Assembly: GCA_021300455.1 (NCBI GenBank)
Contig: JAJTDP010000028.1
Span: 1 to 55,639, forward strand
DNA length: 55,639 bases
DNA from: Sediminibacterium sp.
GTDB lineage: Bacteria; Bacteroidota; Bacteroidia; Chitinophagales; Chitinophagaceae
Direction of reading: 5' to 3'
Numbering within the stretch: the stretch's first letter is position 1; the number at the start of each line of letters is the position of its first letter. The notes below the pieces were generated by a model. It made no database searches. It was given only the letters and a program-made list of their open reading frames with translations, and had not been told where the DNA came from. The position numbers were made by a program, and so were the translations under genes. Shown one piece after another: positions 35,910-43,855 of the stretch.

Positions 35910-36533
35910 ATGGCTGCGGTTAAAAATTTAATTTTCGATTTAGGCAATGTCTTATACGACATTGATTTTAAAAAAATGAATACTGCTTTTGCCTCTATTG
36001 GCATTGAAGGCATTGACCAGCATTTTACTTTGAATAAATCACATCAATTATTTTTAGACTTAGAAATGGGCTTTGTCAATGAGCAAGCATTTTATGAGGG
36101 TGTGAGGGCCTTAGTGAATTTACCTTTAACGAATGAGCAAATTCATTTTGCTTGGAACGCACTACTTGTTGGGTTTAGAAAAAATAGCATTGATTGGATT
36201 GAGCAAAATAATACCAAGTACAATACTTTTTTATATTCTAATACCAATCAAATTCACCACGATCATTTTATTGCTGAGTTTGAAAACAAAGTGGCTAATT
36301 ACCCTTTTGTATCTCTATTTAAGACTCCCTATTATTCTCATGAAATGGGTATGCGCAAACCCGACCCTGAATCTTTTATTTACATCTTAGAAAAAGAAGG
36401 CTTGGTGGCTACTGAAACCCTATTTATTGATGACAATGAACCTAATATTATAGCAGCTGCCTCTGTCGGCCTAAAAGTGCTTCATTTAAAAGAGGGGATG
36501 AGAGTAGATAAGGATATCGAGTCCTATTTATAA
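35910..36533 (+). CDS. HAD-superfamily phosphatase, YihX-like
   Basis: 207 residues. Motif I is IFDLGNVLYDIDF (9-21) with the nucleophilic Asp in FDLG, as in YihX (alpha-D-glucose-1-phosphate phosphatase). Motif II is FLYSNTNQIH, motif III lysine lies in MGMRKPDPESFIYIL, and motif IV is LFIDDNEPNI. It is cytoplasmic and probably a small-molecule phosphatase; the substrate is not certain. Confidence 0.88.
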   Translation: MAAVKNLIFDLGNVLYDIDFKKMNTAFASIGIEGIDQHFTLNKSHQLFLDLEMGFVNEQAFYEGVRALVNLPLTNEQIHFAWNALLVGFRKNSIDWIEQNNTKYNTFLYSNTNQIHHDHFIAEFENKVANYPFVSLFKTPYYSHEMGMRKPDPESFIYILEKEGLVATETLFIDDNEPNIIAAASVGLKVLHLKEGMRVDKDIESYL

Positions 36534-36534
36534 G

Positions 36535-36572
36535 CTCTATTTCTTCCCTCTATTTCTTCCCTCTATTTCTTC
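36535..36572. repeat. 13-bp tandem repeat, 3 copies
   Basis: CTCTATTTCTTCC occurs twice exactly (36535-36547, 36548-36560), with a third copy (36561-36572) that matches for 12 bases. It fills the gap between two convergent stops and enters the last codons of the DUF4834 gene. Confidence 0.9.
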
Positions 36573-36817
36573 TTAACTTCCTCAAATTCAATGTATTCAG
36601 CTTCCACTGGCTCTTCTTTAGGAGCGTAATTGGCACTTGTATTTTGACCAGGATGCTGACTGTTTTGTGCGTTTCTTACTGCTTCGGCCTGCTGCTTCTG
36701 CATCTGCTCCATATTCTTCCTTACAGACCTCACTCCTTTACTAACGGGAACCACCACCTGGAAGATTAATTTGTATAAAAAGTAAATCAAGAACCCATAT
36801 AGAATAAACTTCATCAT
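36563..36817 (-). CDS. DUF4834 family membrane-anchored protein
   Basis: 84 residues from the ATG at 36815-36817, giving MMKFILYGFLIYFLYKLIF as a single N-terminal membrane helix. A longer frame to 36883 would include the opposing promoter region and is rejected. After the helix come VVPVSKGVRSVRKNMEQMQK, a Gln/Asn-rich stretch and an acidic tail (EPVEAEYIEFEEV), the DUF4834 pattern. Function is unknown. A TATTTTTG element ends four bases before the ATG, so the transcript may be almost leaderless. Confidence 0.75.
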   Translation of the reverse strand: MMKFILYGFLIYFLYKLIFQVVVPVSKGVRSVRKNMEQMQKQQAEAVRNAQNSQHPGQNTSANYAPKEEPVEAEYIEFEEVKKK

Positions 36818-36821
36818 ACTG

Positions 36822-36829
36822 CAAAAATA
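36822..36829 (-). promoter_or_regulatory. -7 element (TATTTTTG) of the DUF4834 gene
   Basis: On the minus strand it matches TAnnTTTG four bases before the ATG at 36817. Transcription from it would start at or very near the start codon. No clear -33 TTTG was found. Confidence 0.45.
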
Positions 36830-36846
36830 AGGCCCTTGCCAATATT

Positions 36847-36879
36847 TTTGGGATATTTCATCCTGTTTTATTACCTTTG
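36847..36879 (+). promoter_or_regulatory. Promoter of rimP-nusA-infB
   Basis: TTTG at 36847-36850 and TACCTTTG at 36872-36879, separated by 21 bp: a full match to the Bacteroidota -33/-7 consensus. Transcription should begin near 36886, giving a leader of about 50 bases before the rimP ATG at 36938. Confidence 0.75.
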
Positions 36880-36900
36880 GCATAGAATAGAAGAAAATGT

Positions 36901-36935
36901 GAAGGGAACGATTTCGTTCCCTTCTTCTTTTTTAA
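36901..36935 (+). terminator. Leader terminator (candidate attenuator) of rimP-nusA-infB
   Basis: GAAGGGAACG / CGTTCCCTTC forms a perfect 10-bp stem (36901-36910 and 36915-36924) with loop ATTT, followed by TTCTTTTTT. It has the form of a Rho-independent terminator but sits between the operon's promoter and its first ATG. It would also mask the ribosome-binding region. Regulation by attenuation, perhaps by NusA, is inferred. Confidence 0.7.
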
Positions 36936-36937
36936 GT

Positions 36938-37384
36938 ATGCAAGCAAACGAGATAATAGCCTTAGTAAATCCAATTTTGGACCAACTTCTTAAAGAGGAG
37001 CCTAGTTATTTCTGCGTTTCGGTGAAAGTGAAGCCAACCAATAATATCAAAATATTCTTGGACGGCGACCAAGGCCTGCCTATTGAAAAATGCACTTTTA
37101 TCAATAGAAAACTATACCGCATTATGGAAGAAGCGGCTTGGTTTCCGGAAGGCGACTTCTCTTTAGAGGTTTCTTCCCCAGGAATAGATGAGCCTCTTGT
37201 CTTGAACCGTCAGTATGTAAAAAATTTGGGGCGCAAGGTAGAAGTCACTTTTTTGGATGAAACCATTAAAGAAGGAGTTTTAAAAACAGTAACAGAGAAA
37301 GACATATTAATAGAATGGACAGAAGGGAAAGGTAAAAAAGCAGCCGTGCAAACTTTATTAATTCCTTTTAAGCAAGTAGCTTGA
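36938..37384 (+). CDS. rimP: Ribosome maturation factor RimP
   Basis: 148 residues from the ATG at 36938 (MQANEIIALVNPILDQLL). The frame is open further upstream, but that would translate the promoter and terminator hairpin. The RimP signature is DQGLPIEKCTFINRKLYRIME followed by FSLEVSSPGIDEPL. It assists late assembly of the 30S subunit. It is the first gene of the rimP-nusA-infB operon; nusA starts 14 bp after its stop. Confidence 0.93.
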   Translation: MQANEIIALVNPILDQLLKEEPSYFCVSVKVKPTNNIKIFLDGDQGLPIEKCTFINRKLYRIMEEAAWFPEGDFSLEVSSPGIDEPLVLNRQYVKNLGRKVEVTFLDETIKEGVLKTVTEKDILIEWTEGKGKKAAVQTLLIPFKQVA

Positions 37385-37398
37385 AAAAAAATTATGTT

Positions 37399-38649
37399 AT
37401 GGCAAGTATAAATTTAATTGAAGCCTTTCAGGAGTTTAAAGACGCAGAAAGCATTGACCGTCCTACCATGATGAAAGTGGTAGAAGACGTATTCAAAACC
37501 TTACTTAGAAAAAAATACGGTAGTGATGAAAATTTTGACGTTATCGTAAACGCTGAAAAAGGTGACTTGGAAATTATTCGCCGTCGTCAAATTAGAGACG
37601 ATGATGATGTAGATAATCCTTTAGAAGAAGTATCTTATTCTGAAGCTATTAAAATTCAACCCGACTATGAAGTAGGAGAGGATTTATTAGAAGAAGTAGA
37701 CATCTTGGACTTCGGAAGAAGAGCCATACTAGCGGCTAAGCAAACATTGGCTTCTCGTATCAATGACTTGAAGAAAAATGCTTTAGTAAAGAAATATTCT
37801 GATAGAATTGGCGATATAATGAATGCTGAAATTTATCAAGTATGGAAAAAAGAAGTATTGTTATTAGATGAAGAAGGCAATGAATTAATTCTTCCAAAGT
37901 CGGAGCAAATTCCTCAAGACTTTTTTAAGAAAGGAGAAAATATTAGAGCCGTTATTGCTAGAGTGGATATGAAAAATAATTCACCAGTGATTATCTTATC
38001 CAGAACAAGCCCCTTATTCTTAGCAAAATTATTAGAAATAGAAGTACCTGAAATTTTTGATGGTTTAATTACTATTAAGAAAATTGTACGTGAACCAGGT
38101 GAGCGTGCGAAAGTAGCAGTGGAGTCTTTCGATGATAGAATTGATCCAGTAGGTGCTTGCGTAGGTATGAAAGGTTCTCGTATTCATGGTATCGTAAGAG
38201 AATTGAAAAACGAAAATATTGATGTAATTAATTTCACTACCAATACACAATTATTAATTCAACGTTCATTAACACCTTCTAAAATTAGTTACATGAATAT
38301 TGACGCTGAAAAAATGCACGCTGAAGTGTATTTAAAAGCGGATCAAGTTTCTTTAGCCATTGGACGTAGAGGAGTGAACATTAAATTAGCTTCTGAATTA
38401 ACGGGTTACGAATTAGATGTATACCGTGAAGATGAAGAAATCGTTGATGAATTTGATATTGACTTAGATGAATTTAGCGATGAAATTGAAACATGGATTA
38501 TTGATGAATTCAAGCGTGTGGGTTGTGATACGGCAAGAAGCATATTAAACCTTGGTGCGGAAGAATTAGAGAAAAGAACAGACTTAGAAAAAGAAACGAT
38601 TGCAGATGTGCGTCGAATCTTACAAGAAGAATTTGATAAAGGTGAATAA
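37399..38649 (+). CDS. nusA: Transcription termination/antitermination factor NusA
   Basis: 416 residues from the ATG at 37399 (MASINLIEAFQEFKDAE). A TTG at 37381 overlaps the rimP stop and is less likely. Domain order is the RNA-polymerase-binding N-terminal domain (1-125), S1 (~130-195), KH1 with VGACVGMKGSRIHGIVREL and KH2 with LAIGRRGVNIKLASELTGYEL, then one short C-terminal helical repeat. It modulates pausing, hairpin-dependent termination and rRNA antitermination, which makes the terminator in its own operon leader notable. Confidence 0.96.
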   Translation: MASINLIEAFQEFKDAESIDRPTMMKVVEDVFKTLLRKKYGSDENFDVIVNAEKGDLEIIRRRQIRDDDDVDNPLEEVSYSEAIKIQPDYEVGEDLLEEVDILDFGRRAILAAKQTLASRINDLKKNALVKKYSDRIGDIMNAEIYQVWKKEVLLLDEEGNELILPKSEQIPQDFFKKGENIRAVIARVDMKNNSPVIILSRTSPLFLAKLLEIEVPEIFDGLITIKKIVREPGERAKVAVESFDDRIDPVGACVGMKGSRIHGIVRELKNENIDVINFTTNTQLLIQRSLTPSKISYMNIDAEKMHAEVYLKADQVSLAIGRRGVNIKLASELTGYELDVYREDEEIVDEFDIDLDEFSDEIETWIIDEFKRVGCDTARSILNLGAEELEKRTDLEKETIADVRRILQEEFDKGE

Positions 38650-38732
38650 CCTTTGAGTTTAGAAAGTATATTTGTATTAGGCGAATCGCTTCGAGAAATT
38701 AGTAAATAATTACCGGGGCAAAAAACAACAGA

Positions 38733-41591
38733 ATGTCAGAATTGAAACTACCAAGATTGTTAGCAGCTGCTAAAGAATTCAACATCGGTCAAGATACCTT
38801 GATTGAATTCTTAGTGAAAAAAGGTTTTCCTAAAGACGACCTTAAGCCAACAGCTAAATTAACTGAGGATCAGTATTATTCTCTGCAAGCAGAATTTCAA
38901 AGCGATAAAGTAGCTAGAGATAAAGCAGACCATGTAGAGCTTCCAAAAAATGCTGTGGCCGATAAAGACAAGGCAAAGAAGCCTGTAGTGGTAGAACCTG
39001 AAGCGCCTAAGCCTGCAGCAAAAGCACCTGAAGATGTGAAAGCAACTGATGCAATAGCAAAGGCAGCTAAGCCTGTTGAAAAAGAAGTAGAAAAACCTGC
39101 TACTGTTAAGATTGATGCCCCTGAAGTAGAGTCGCCTAAAGTAGTTGACAAAATAGATTTATCCTTAATAGACTCTTCTACTCGACCTAAAAAATCGGCA
39201 AAGAAAGAAGAGCCAGTTGAAAAACCAAGCAAGGAAACGACTGTTAAAAAACCTGTAAAGAAAGAAGAGCCTGCTGCAAAGCCAGTAAAAGAAACACGCG
39301 CTCCAGTTGATAATTTTATATCACCTGAAAATGTGCATGGCAAAATTGAAAACATTGAAACTAAAAAATTAGAAGGACCTAAAGTAATGGGTAAAATTGA
39401 TTTACCTATTAATAGCGATACGCGTCCTAAGCCATTGAGTCAAGAAGAAAAACGTATTCCTTCTCAAGGTCCACAACAAGGTGGTGGTGGTCAGGGGCAA
39501 GGAGGTAATCAAACACAGGGTGGCGGACAAAGACCAGGTGGTGGATACCAAGGTCAAGGGGGTGGACAAAGACCAGGCGGTGGATACCAAGGTCAAGGGG
39601 GTGGACAAAGACCTGGTGGCGGACAAAGACCAGGTGGAAATAGAAATGTACCACAAACTGCAGAACAAAAAGAAATTGGTCAAAAAGCCATTCAAGATAA
39701 GATCAAAGAAACGCAAGCAAAATTAGCGGGCGCAGGTGGAAGAGGAAAAAGTTTGAAGTCGAAATACAGACGTGCAAAAAGAGATGAAGCTGCAGAAAAT
39801 GAAACCAATGAAATCACTGATAATAAATTACAAGTTACTGAGTTTGTAACGGTAAGTGAGTTATCAAGTTTGATGGATGTAAGTTTTGCAGATATCATTA
39901 GCAAGTGTATGAACTTGGGTATCATGGTTTCTATTAACCAACGTTTAGATGCGGAGGTTATTGAACTAGTAGCCAGTGAATTTGGTTTTGAAGTAGAATT
40001 TGTTGGATTAGAAGAAGCAGAAGAAATGGATGAAGAAGAAGAAGCAGACGATTTAGCCAATTTGGTTGAGCGTCCGCCAATTGTAACAATTATGGGTCAC
40101 GTTGACCATGGTAAAACTTCATTACTAGATTATATCCGTAATGCCAATGTAGTAGCGGGTGAGGCAGGAGGTATTACACAACATATTGGTGCTTATGAAG
40201 TGACTTTGCCAAATGGTAAAGCCATTACTTTCTTAGATACGCCAGGTCACGAAGCCTTTACAGCCATGCGTGCGCGTGGTGCGAAAGTAACTGATATCGC
40301 CATTATTGTGGTAGCTGCCGATGATGCAGTGATGCCACAAACCAAGGAAGCCATTAGTCACGCACAAGCTGCGAATGTACCAATGATTTTTGCGGTGAAT
40401 AAAATTGATAAAGATGGTGCGCAGCCACAAAAAATATATGAGCAACTTTCTCAAATGAATATTTTAGTAGAAGCTTGGGGTGGTAAATTCCAAAACCAAG
40501 AATTATCTGCTAAACAAGGTTTAAATGTAGATACTTTATTAGAGAAGGTTATTTTAGAATCTGATTTATTAGATTTAAAAGCCAACCCCAATAGAGAAGG
40601 TTCAGGAAGTATTATTGAAGCCTCTTTAGATAAAGGTCGTGGTTATGTAGCTACGATCTTAGTACAGAATGGAACTTTAAGACAAGGTGATTTAATTTTA
40701 TCTGGTCAGTTCTATGGTAGAGTGAAGGCCATGTTCAACGAGCGTAATCAACGTATTGAATTAGCGCCTCCTTCTACACCAGTAGTTATCTTAGGTTTAA
40801 ATGGTGCACCACAAGCGGGTGAGAAATTTAAAGTCTACAATGACGAGGCAGAAGCAAAAGAATTAGCCACTAAACGTGCTCAATTATTAAGAGAGCAAGG
40901 TTTAAGAACTAGAAAACATATTACATTAGATGAAATTGGTCGTCGTTTAGCCTTAGGTAATTTTAAAGAATTAAATATTATCATTAAAGGTGACGTGGAT
41001 GGATCTGTGGAAGCCTTAAGTGATTCATTACAAAAATTATCTACTGAAGAAATTGCGATTAGAGTTATTTTAAAAGGAGTAGGTCAAATTTCTGAATCGG
41101 ACGTACTACTTTCTGCTGCCTCTGATGCCATTATCATTGGATTTAACGTAAGACCTTCTATGCAAGCTAATAAATTAGCAGAAACAGAAGGGGTGGAAAT
41201 TAAATTATACTCTATTATCTACAACGCTATTGATGAAATCAAGTCTGCGATGGAAGGTATGTTGGAACCAAAAATTCAAGAAAAAATTGTGGCCAACGTA
41301 GAAGTAAGAGAAGTATACAAATTTGATAAGGCTACCGTTGCTGGATGTTTTGTATTAGACGGCAAGTTGAGTAGAAATAGCAAGATTAGAATTATACGCG
41401 ATGGTATCGTTGAATATCCTAAAGGAGAAGGTCAAAGTGCTGAGTTAGGAAGTTTAAAGCGTTTCAAAGACGACGTGAAAGATGTCGTATCGAATATGGA
41501 ATGTGGTTTAACAATCAAGAACTTTATTGACCTTAAAGTAGGGGATATTGTAGAAGCCTTTGAAGAAGAGGAAGTAAAACGTACTTTATAA
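38733..41591 (+). CDS. infB: Translation initiation factor IF-2
   Basis: 952 residues. An IF2_N-like domain (1-55) is followed by a long linker rich in Lys, Pro, Ala and Glu, a Gly/Gln-rich tandem repeat (about 250-303), a second IF2_N domain (~365-430) and the GTPase core. G1 is GHVDHGKTS near 455, G3 is DTPGHE and G4 is NKID. It places initiator tRNA on the 30S subunit. The gap from nusA is 83 bp with no terminator. Confidence 0.97.
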   Translation: MSELKLPRLLAAAKEFNIGQDTLIEFLVKKGFPKDDLKPTAKLTEDQYYSLQAEFQSDKVARDKADHVELPKNAVADKDKAKKPVVVEPEAPKPAAKAPEDVKATDAIAKAAKPVEKEVEKPATVKIDAPEVESPKVVDKIDLSLIDSSTRPKKSAKKEEPVEKPSKETTVKKPVKKEEPAAKPVKETRAPVDNFISPENVHGKIENIETKKLEGPKVMGKIDLPINSDTRPKPLSQEEKRIPSQGPQQGGGGQGQGGNQTQGGGQRPGGGYQGQGGGQRPGGGYQGQGGGQRPGGGQRPGGNRNVPQTAEQKEIGQKAIQDKIKETQAKLAGAGGRGKSLKSKYRRAKRDEAAENETNEITDNKLQVTEFVTVSELSSLMDVSFADIISKCMNLGIMVSINQRLDAEVIELVASEFGFEVEFVGLEEAEEMDEEEEADDLANLVERPPIVTIMGHVDHGKTSLLDYIRNANVVAGEAGGITQHIGAYEVTLPNGKAITFLDTPGHEAFTAMRARGAKVTDIAIIVVAADDAVMPQTKEAISHAQAANVPMIFAVNKIDKDGAQPQKIYEQLSQMNILVEAWGGKFQNQELSAKQGLNVDTLLEKVILESDLLDLKANPNREGSGSIIEASLDKGRGYVATILVQNGTLRQGDLILSGQFYGRVKAMFNERNQRIELAPPSTPVVILGLNGAPQAGEKFKVYNDEAEAKELATKRAQLLREQGLRTRKHITLDEIGRRLALGNFKELNIIIKGDVDGSVEALSDSLQKLSTEEIAIRVILKGVGQISESDVLLSAASDAIIIGFNVRPSMQANKLAETEGVEIKLYSIIYNAIDEIKSAMEGMLEPKIQEKIVANVEVREVYKFDKATVAGCFVLDGKLSRNSKIRIIRDGIVEYPKGEGQSAELGSLKRFKDDVKDVVSNMECGLTIKNFIDLKVGDIVEAFEEEEVKRTL
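39519..39638 (+). repeat. 39-bp coding tandem repeat in infB
   Basis: Units 39519-39557 and 39558-39596 encode [13 protein letters not shown] almost identically, followed by two partial copies (GGGQRP and GGGQRPGG) to 39638. Only synonymous changes separate the two full units. It lies in the disordered linker of IF-2 and keeps frame because the unit is a multiple of three. Confidence 0.9.
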
Positions 41592-41659
41592 AAAAATTAA
41601 GATTTGCTATTTGGGTAAATGACCCAAGCGGCAGAACTTTACCAAATAATAAACAATCG

Positions 41660-43051
41660 ATGAAATTAATTAGCATTGCATTTTCTTTATTTTGCTTGAC
41701 CATTTCTTTTGCAACAAAGGCGCAAGTAAAAAAAGTATTAGCAGATAAAATTATTGCCACTGTGGGTGATAAATTTATTTTAAAATCGGATGTTGAAAAT
41801 GCCATTGGCGATTATAAACGTCAAGCACAAGGACAAGAAAACATAGAGCTACCTTCCGAGTGTCAAATTGTGGAAGGTCAATTAATTCGTAAGGCCTTAG
41901 TATTACAAGCACTCATCGATTCTATCATAGTTACAGAAGAAGACGTAGAAGTAGCGATGGAAGGCCGTGTTCGTAGTTTCATTCAACAATTTGGCTCTAA
42001 AGAAGTGCTAGAAGAAGTAGCAGGTCGTACTGTCTTTCAATTAAAAGAAGATTTTCGCATTTTAATTAAGGAGCAAAAATTAGCTGACGAAATGCAAGCT
42101 AAAATTGTAGAAAAAGTTAAGATTACACCTACTGAAGTTAAAAATTACTATGATAAAATACCTGTAGACAGTCTGCCTTTATATGAAAGTGAAGTGCAAG
42201 TAACAGAATTAGTTATGCATCCTAAAGCCAATAGAGATGTGGAAGAATATGTGATCCAGCAAATGTTAGAGTATAGAAAACAAATTGAATCAGGTGCTAA
42301 TAAATTTGATCAATTAGTTAAATTATATTCTGAAGACCCTAGTTCAAAGGAAAACCTAGGTGTGTTTAATTTAAATCGTAACGAGAAAAATTTTGATCCA
42401 GCCTTTATGTCGGGTTCTTTTCGTTTAAAAGAAGGTCAAATTTCTGCTCCCATTAAATCTAAATTCGGCTACCATATCATTCAACTTGTTTCAAGATCGG
42501 GTGATGATGCAGTGGTAAAACATATTTTACGTATTCCTCCTATTACCAATGATGAAATCAACGAAACTAAATTATTTTTAGATAGTATCAGAAAAGAGAT
42601 GATTGCTAACAAATTAAGTTTTGGCGAAGCCGTTAATAAATTTAGTGATGATGAAAGTAGCAAGTTTAGCGGCGGTGCGATCACTGGTCGTGATGGATCT
42701 ACTTATGTAAACATTGATCAATTAGACAAAGAAATGGTGGTTTTAATGAAGAATATGAAGCCAGGCGATATCTCTACACCACAAGTATACTTAGACGATC
42801 GTGGTAGAAAAACAGTAAGACTTATTTATTTTAAAGAACGCACCACTCCTCATAGAGAAAATTTAAAAGAAGATTATAATAAAGTAGCACAACGTGCACT
42901 AGAAGAAAAAAAGGCAAAGTCAATGGAGACTTGGTTTAAAGAGCATGTTCCTAGTTATTATGTTTTTGTGGATGAATCTTTTCAAGGCTGCGTTGAATTA
43001 ACGGATTGGACAAAAGTGGCCAATCAAATTGTGAAAGAAAAAACGTTTTAA
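41660..43051 (+). CDS. surA: SurA-like periplasmic peptidyl-prolyl isomerase/chaperone
   Basis: 463 residues with a signal peptide ending near TKAQ (21). An N-terminal SurA_N-like helical domain (ADKIIATVGDKFILKSDVENAI) is followed by two parvulin domains, the first containing YSEDPSSKENLGVFNLNR and FGYHIIQLVSR, the second KFSDDESSKFSGGAITGRDG. It assists folding of outer-membrane proteins in transit. It follows infB by 68 bp, which include a short hairpin (TTGGGT/ACCCAA at 41611-41627) without a U-tract. Confidence 0.9.
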   Translation: MKLISIAFSLFCLTISFATKAQVKKVLADKIIATVGDKFILKSDVENAIGDYKRQAQGQENIELPSECQIVEGQLIRKALVLQALIDSIIVTEEDVEVAMEGRVRSFIQQFGSKEVLEEVAGRTVFQLKEDFRILIKEQKLADEMQAKIVEKVKITPTEVKNYYDKIPVDSLPLYESEVQVTELVMHPKANRDVEEYVIQQMLEYRKQIESGANKFDQLVKLYSEDPSSKENLGVFNLNRNEKNFDPAFMSGSFRLKEGQISAPIKSKFGYHIIQLVSRSGDDAVVKHILRIPPITNDEINETKLFLDSIRKEMIANKLSFGEAVNKFSDDESSKFSGGAITGRDGSTYVNIDQLDKEMVVLMKNMKPGDISTPQVYLDDRGRKTVRLIYFKERTTPHRENLKEDYNKVAQRALEEKKAKSMETWFKEHVPSYYVFVDESFQGCVELTDWTKVANQIVKEKTF

Positions 43052-43065
43052 TTTTAGATATCCAT

Positions 43066-43785
43066 ATGTCAGCTATTTTTTATCCAGCGAATGAAAGAGG
43101 CCATGTTCAATTTGATTGGCTAGACACTTACCATAGTTTTAGTTTTGGACAATACCATGATCCTAGTAAAATTCATTTTGGAGCGCTGCGTGTTTTAAAT
43201 GACGATAAAATTGACGCAGGCATGGGTTTCGGCACCCATCCCCATGATAACATGGAAATTATTACCATTCCTTTATTTGGAGATTTACACCATAGAGATA
43301 GCACAGGAAGAGATTGTATCATTAAAGAGCACGATGTTCAAATAATGAGTGCTGGTTCAGGCATCAAACATAGCGAGGTCAATCCCAATAAAGATAAAAG
43401 GGTAGAATTATTCCAAATTTGGATTTTTCCTAAAGAAAGAAATATTACCCCTAGGTATGATCAAAAGTCATTTCTTCCAGAAGACAGGGTGGATCAACTG
43501 CTTACTGTAGTTTCCCCTAACGAGCCTAATACCTTATTCATCAACCAAGACGCTTGGTTGTCCTTAGGCCATTTTAAAAAGCCCTTTACCACTAATTACC
43601 CTATGCACCAGGCAGGCCAAGGCCTTTTTGCCATCTGTATAGAAGGGACTTGCACCGTAGGAGGTCAAACCTTGGGTCGCAGAGATGCAGTGGGCATTTC
43701 GGGGGTAGATGCGGTCCAAATTGAAGCGACTGCAGGCTCAGACCTACTACTTATTGAGATTCCTCATTTTACAACGGGCGCTTAG
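43066..43785 (+). CDS. Pirin family protein (YhhW-like bicupin)
   Basis: 239 residues from the ATG at 43066. The longer frame from 43006 overlaps surA and is rejected. The first cupin carries the metal site GFGTHPHDNMEIITIPL (two His and a Glu) and SAGSGIKHSEVNP with another His; this is the pirin signature. Homologues such as YhhW have quercetinase activity in vitro, but the physiological role is unclear. It begins 14 bp after surA, so may be co-transcribed. Confidence 0.9.
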   Translation: MSAIFYPANERGHVQFDWLDTYHSFSFGQYHDPSKIHFGALRVLNDDKIDAGMGFGTHPHDNMEIITIPLFGDLHHRDSTGRDCIIKEHDVQIMSAGSGIKHSEVNPNKDKRVELFQIWIFPKERNITPRYDQKSFLPEDRVDQLLTVVSPNEPNTLFINQDAWLSLGHFKKPFTTNYPMHQAGQGLFAICIEGTCTVGGQTLGRRDAVGISGVDAVQIEATAGSDLLLIEIPHFTTGA

Positions 43786-43828
43786 AAATTTTTTTACTTC
43801 TTTACTAGTATACAATAGCTAACTATTG

Positions 43829-43836
43829 TAAATTTG
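43829..43836 (+). promoter_or_regulatory. -7 element (TAAATTTG) of the purF-like gene
   Basis: It matches TAnnTTTG 19 bp before the ATG at 43856. A -33 element is not obvious. Confidence 0.4.
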
Positions 43837-43855
43837 GGGCTCCTTAAACTCCATC

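Noticed and set aside
36836..36937. Longer N-terminus for RimP
   Set aside because: The frame is open but would translate the promoter and hairpin; the family start matches the ATG at 36938.
39519..39638. CRISPR-like array
   Set aside because: The repeats are directly adjacent with no spacers, in frame within IF-2.
39402..39726. Overlapping open frames on both strands across the infB repeat (minus to 39716, plus frame 39481-39726)
   Set aside because: They arise from the low-complexity 39-bp repeats. infB is clearly the coding frame and only synonymous differences separate its units.
41611..41627. Hairpin between infB and surA as a terminator
   Set aside because: Only a 6-bp stem and no U-tract follows it (GCGGCAG).
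43006..43065. Longer N-terminus for the pirin protein overlapping surA
   Set aside because: The added residues are surA sequence read in another frame; the pirin fold starts with MSAIFYPANERG.
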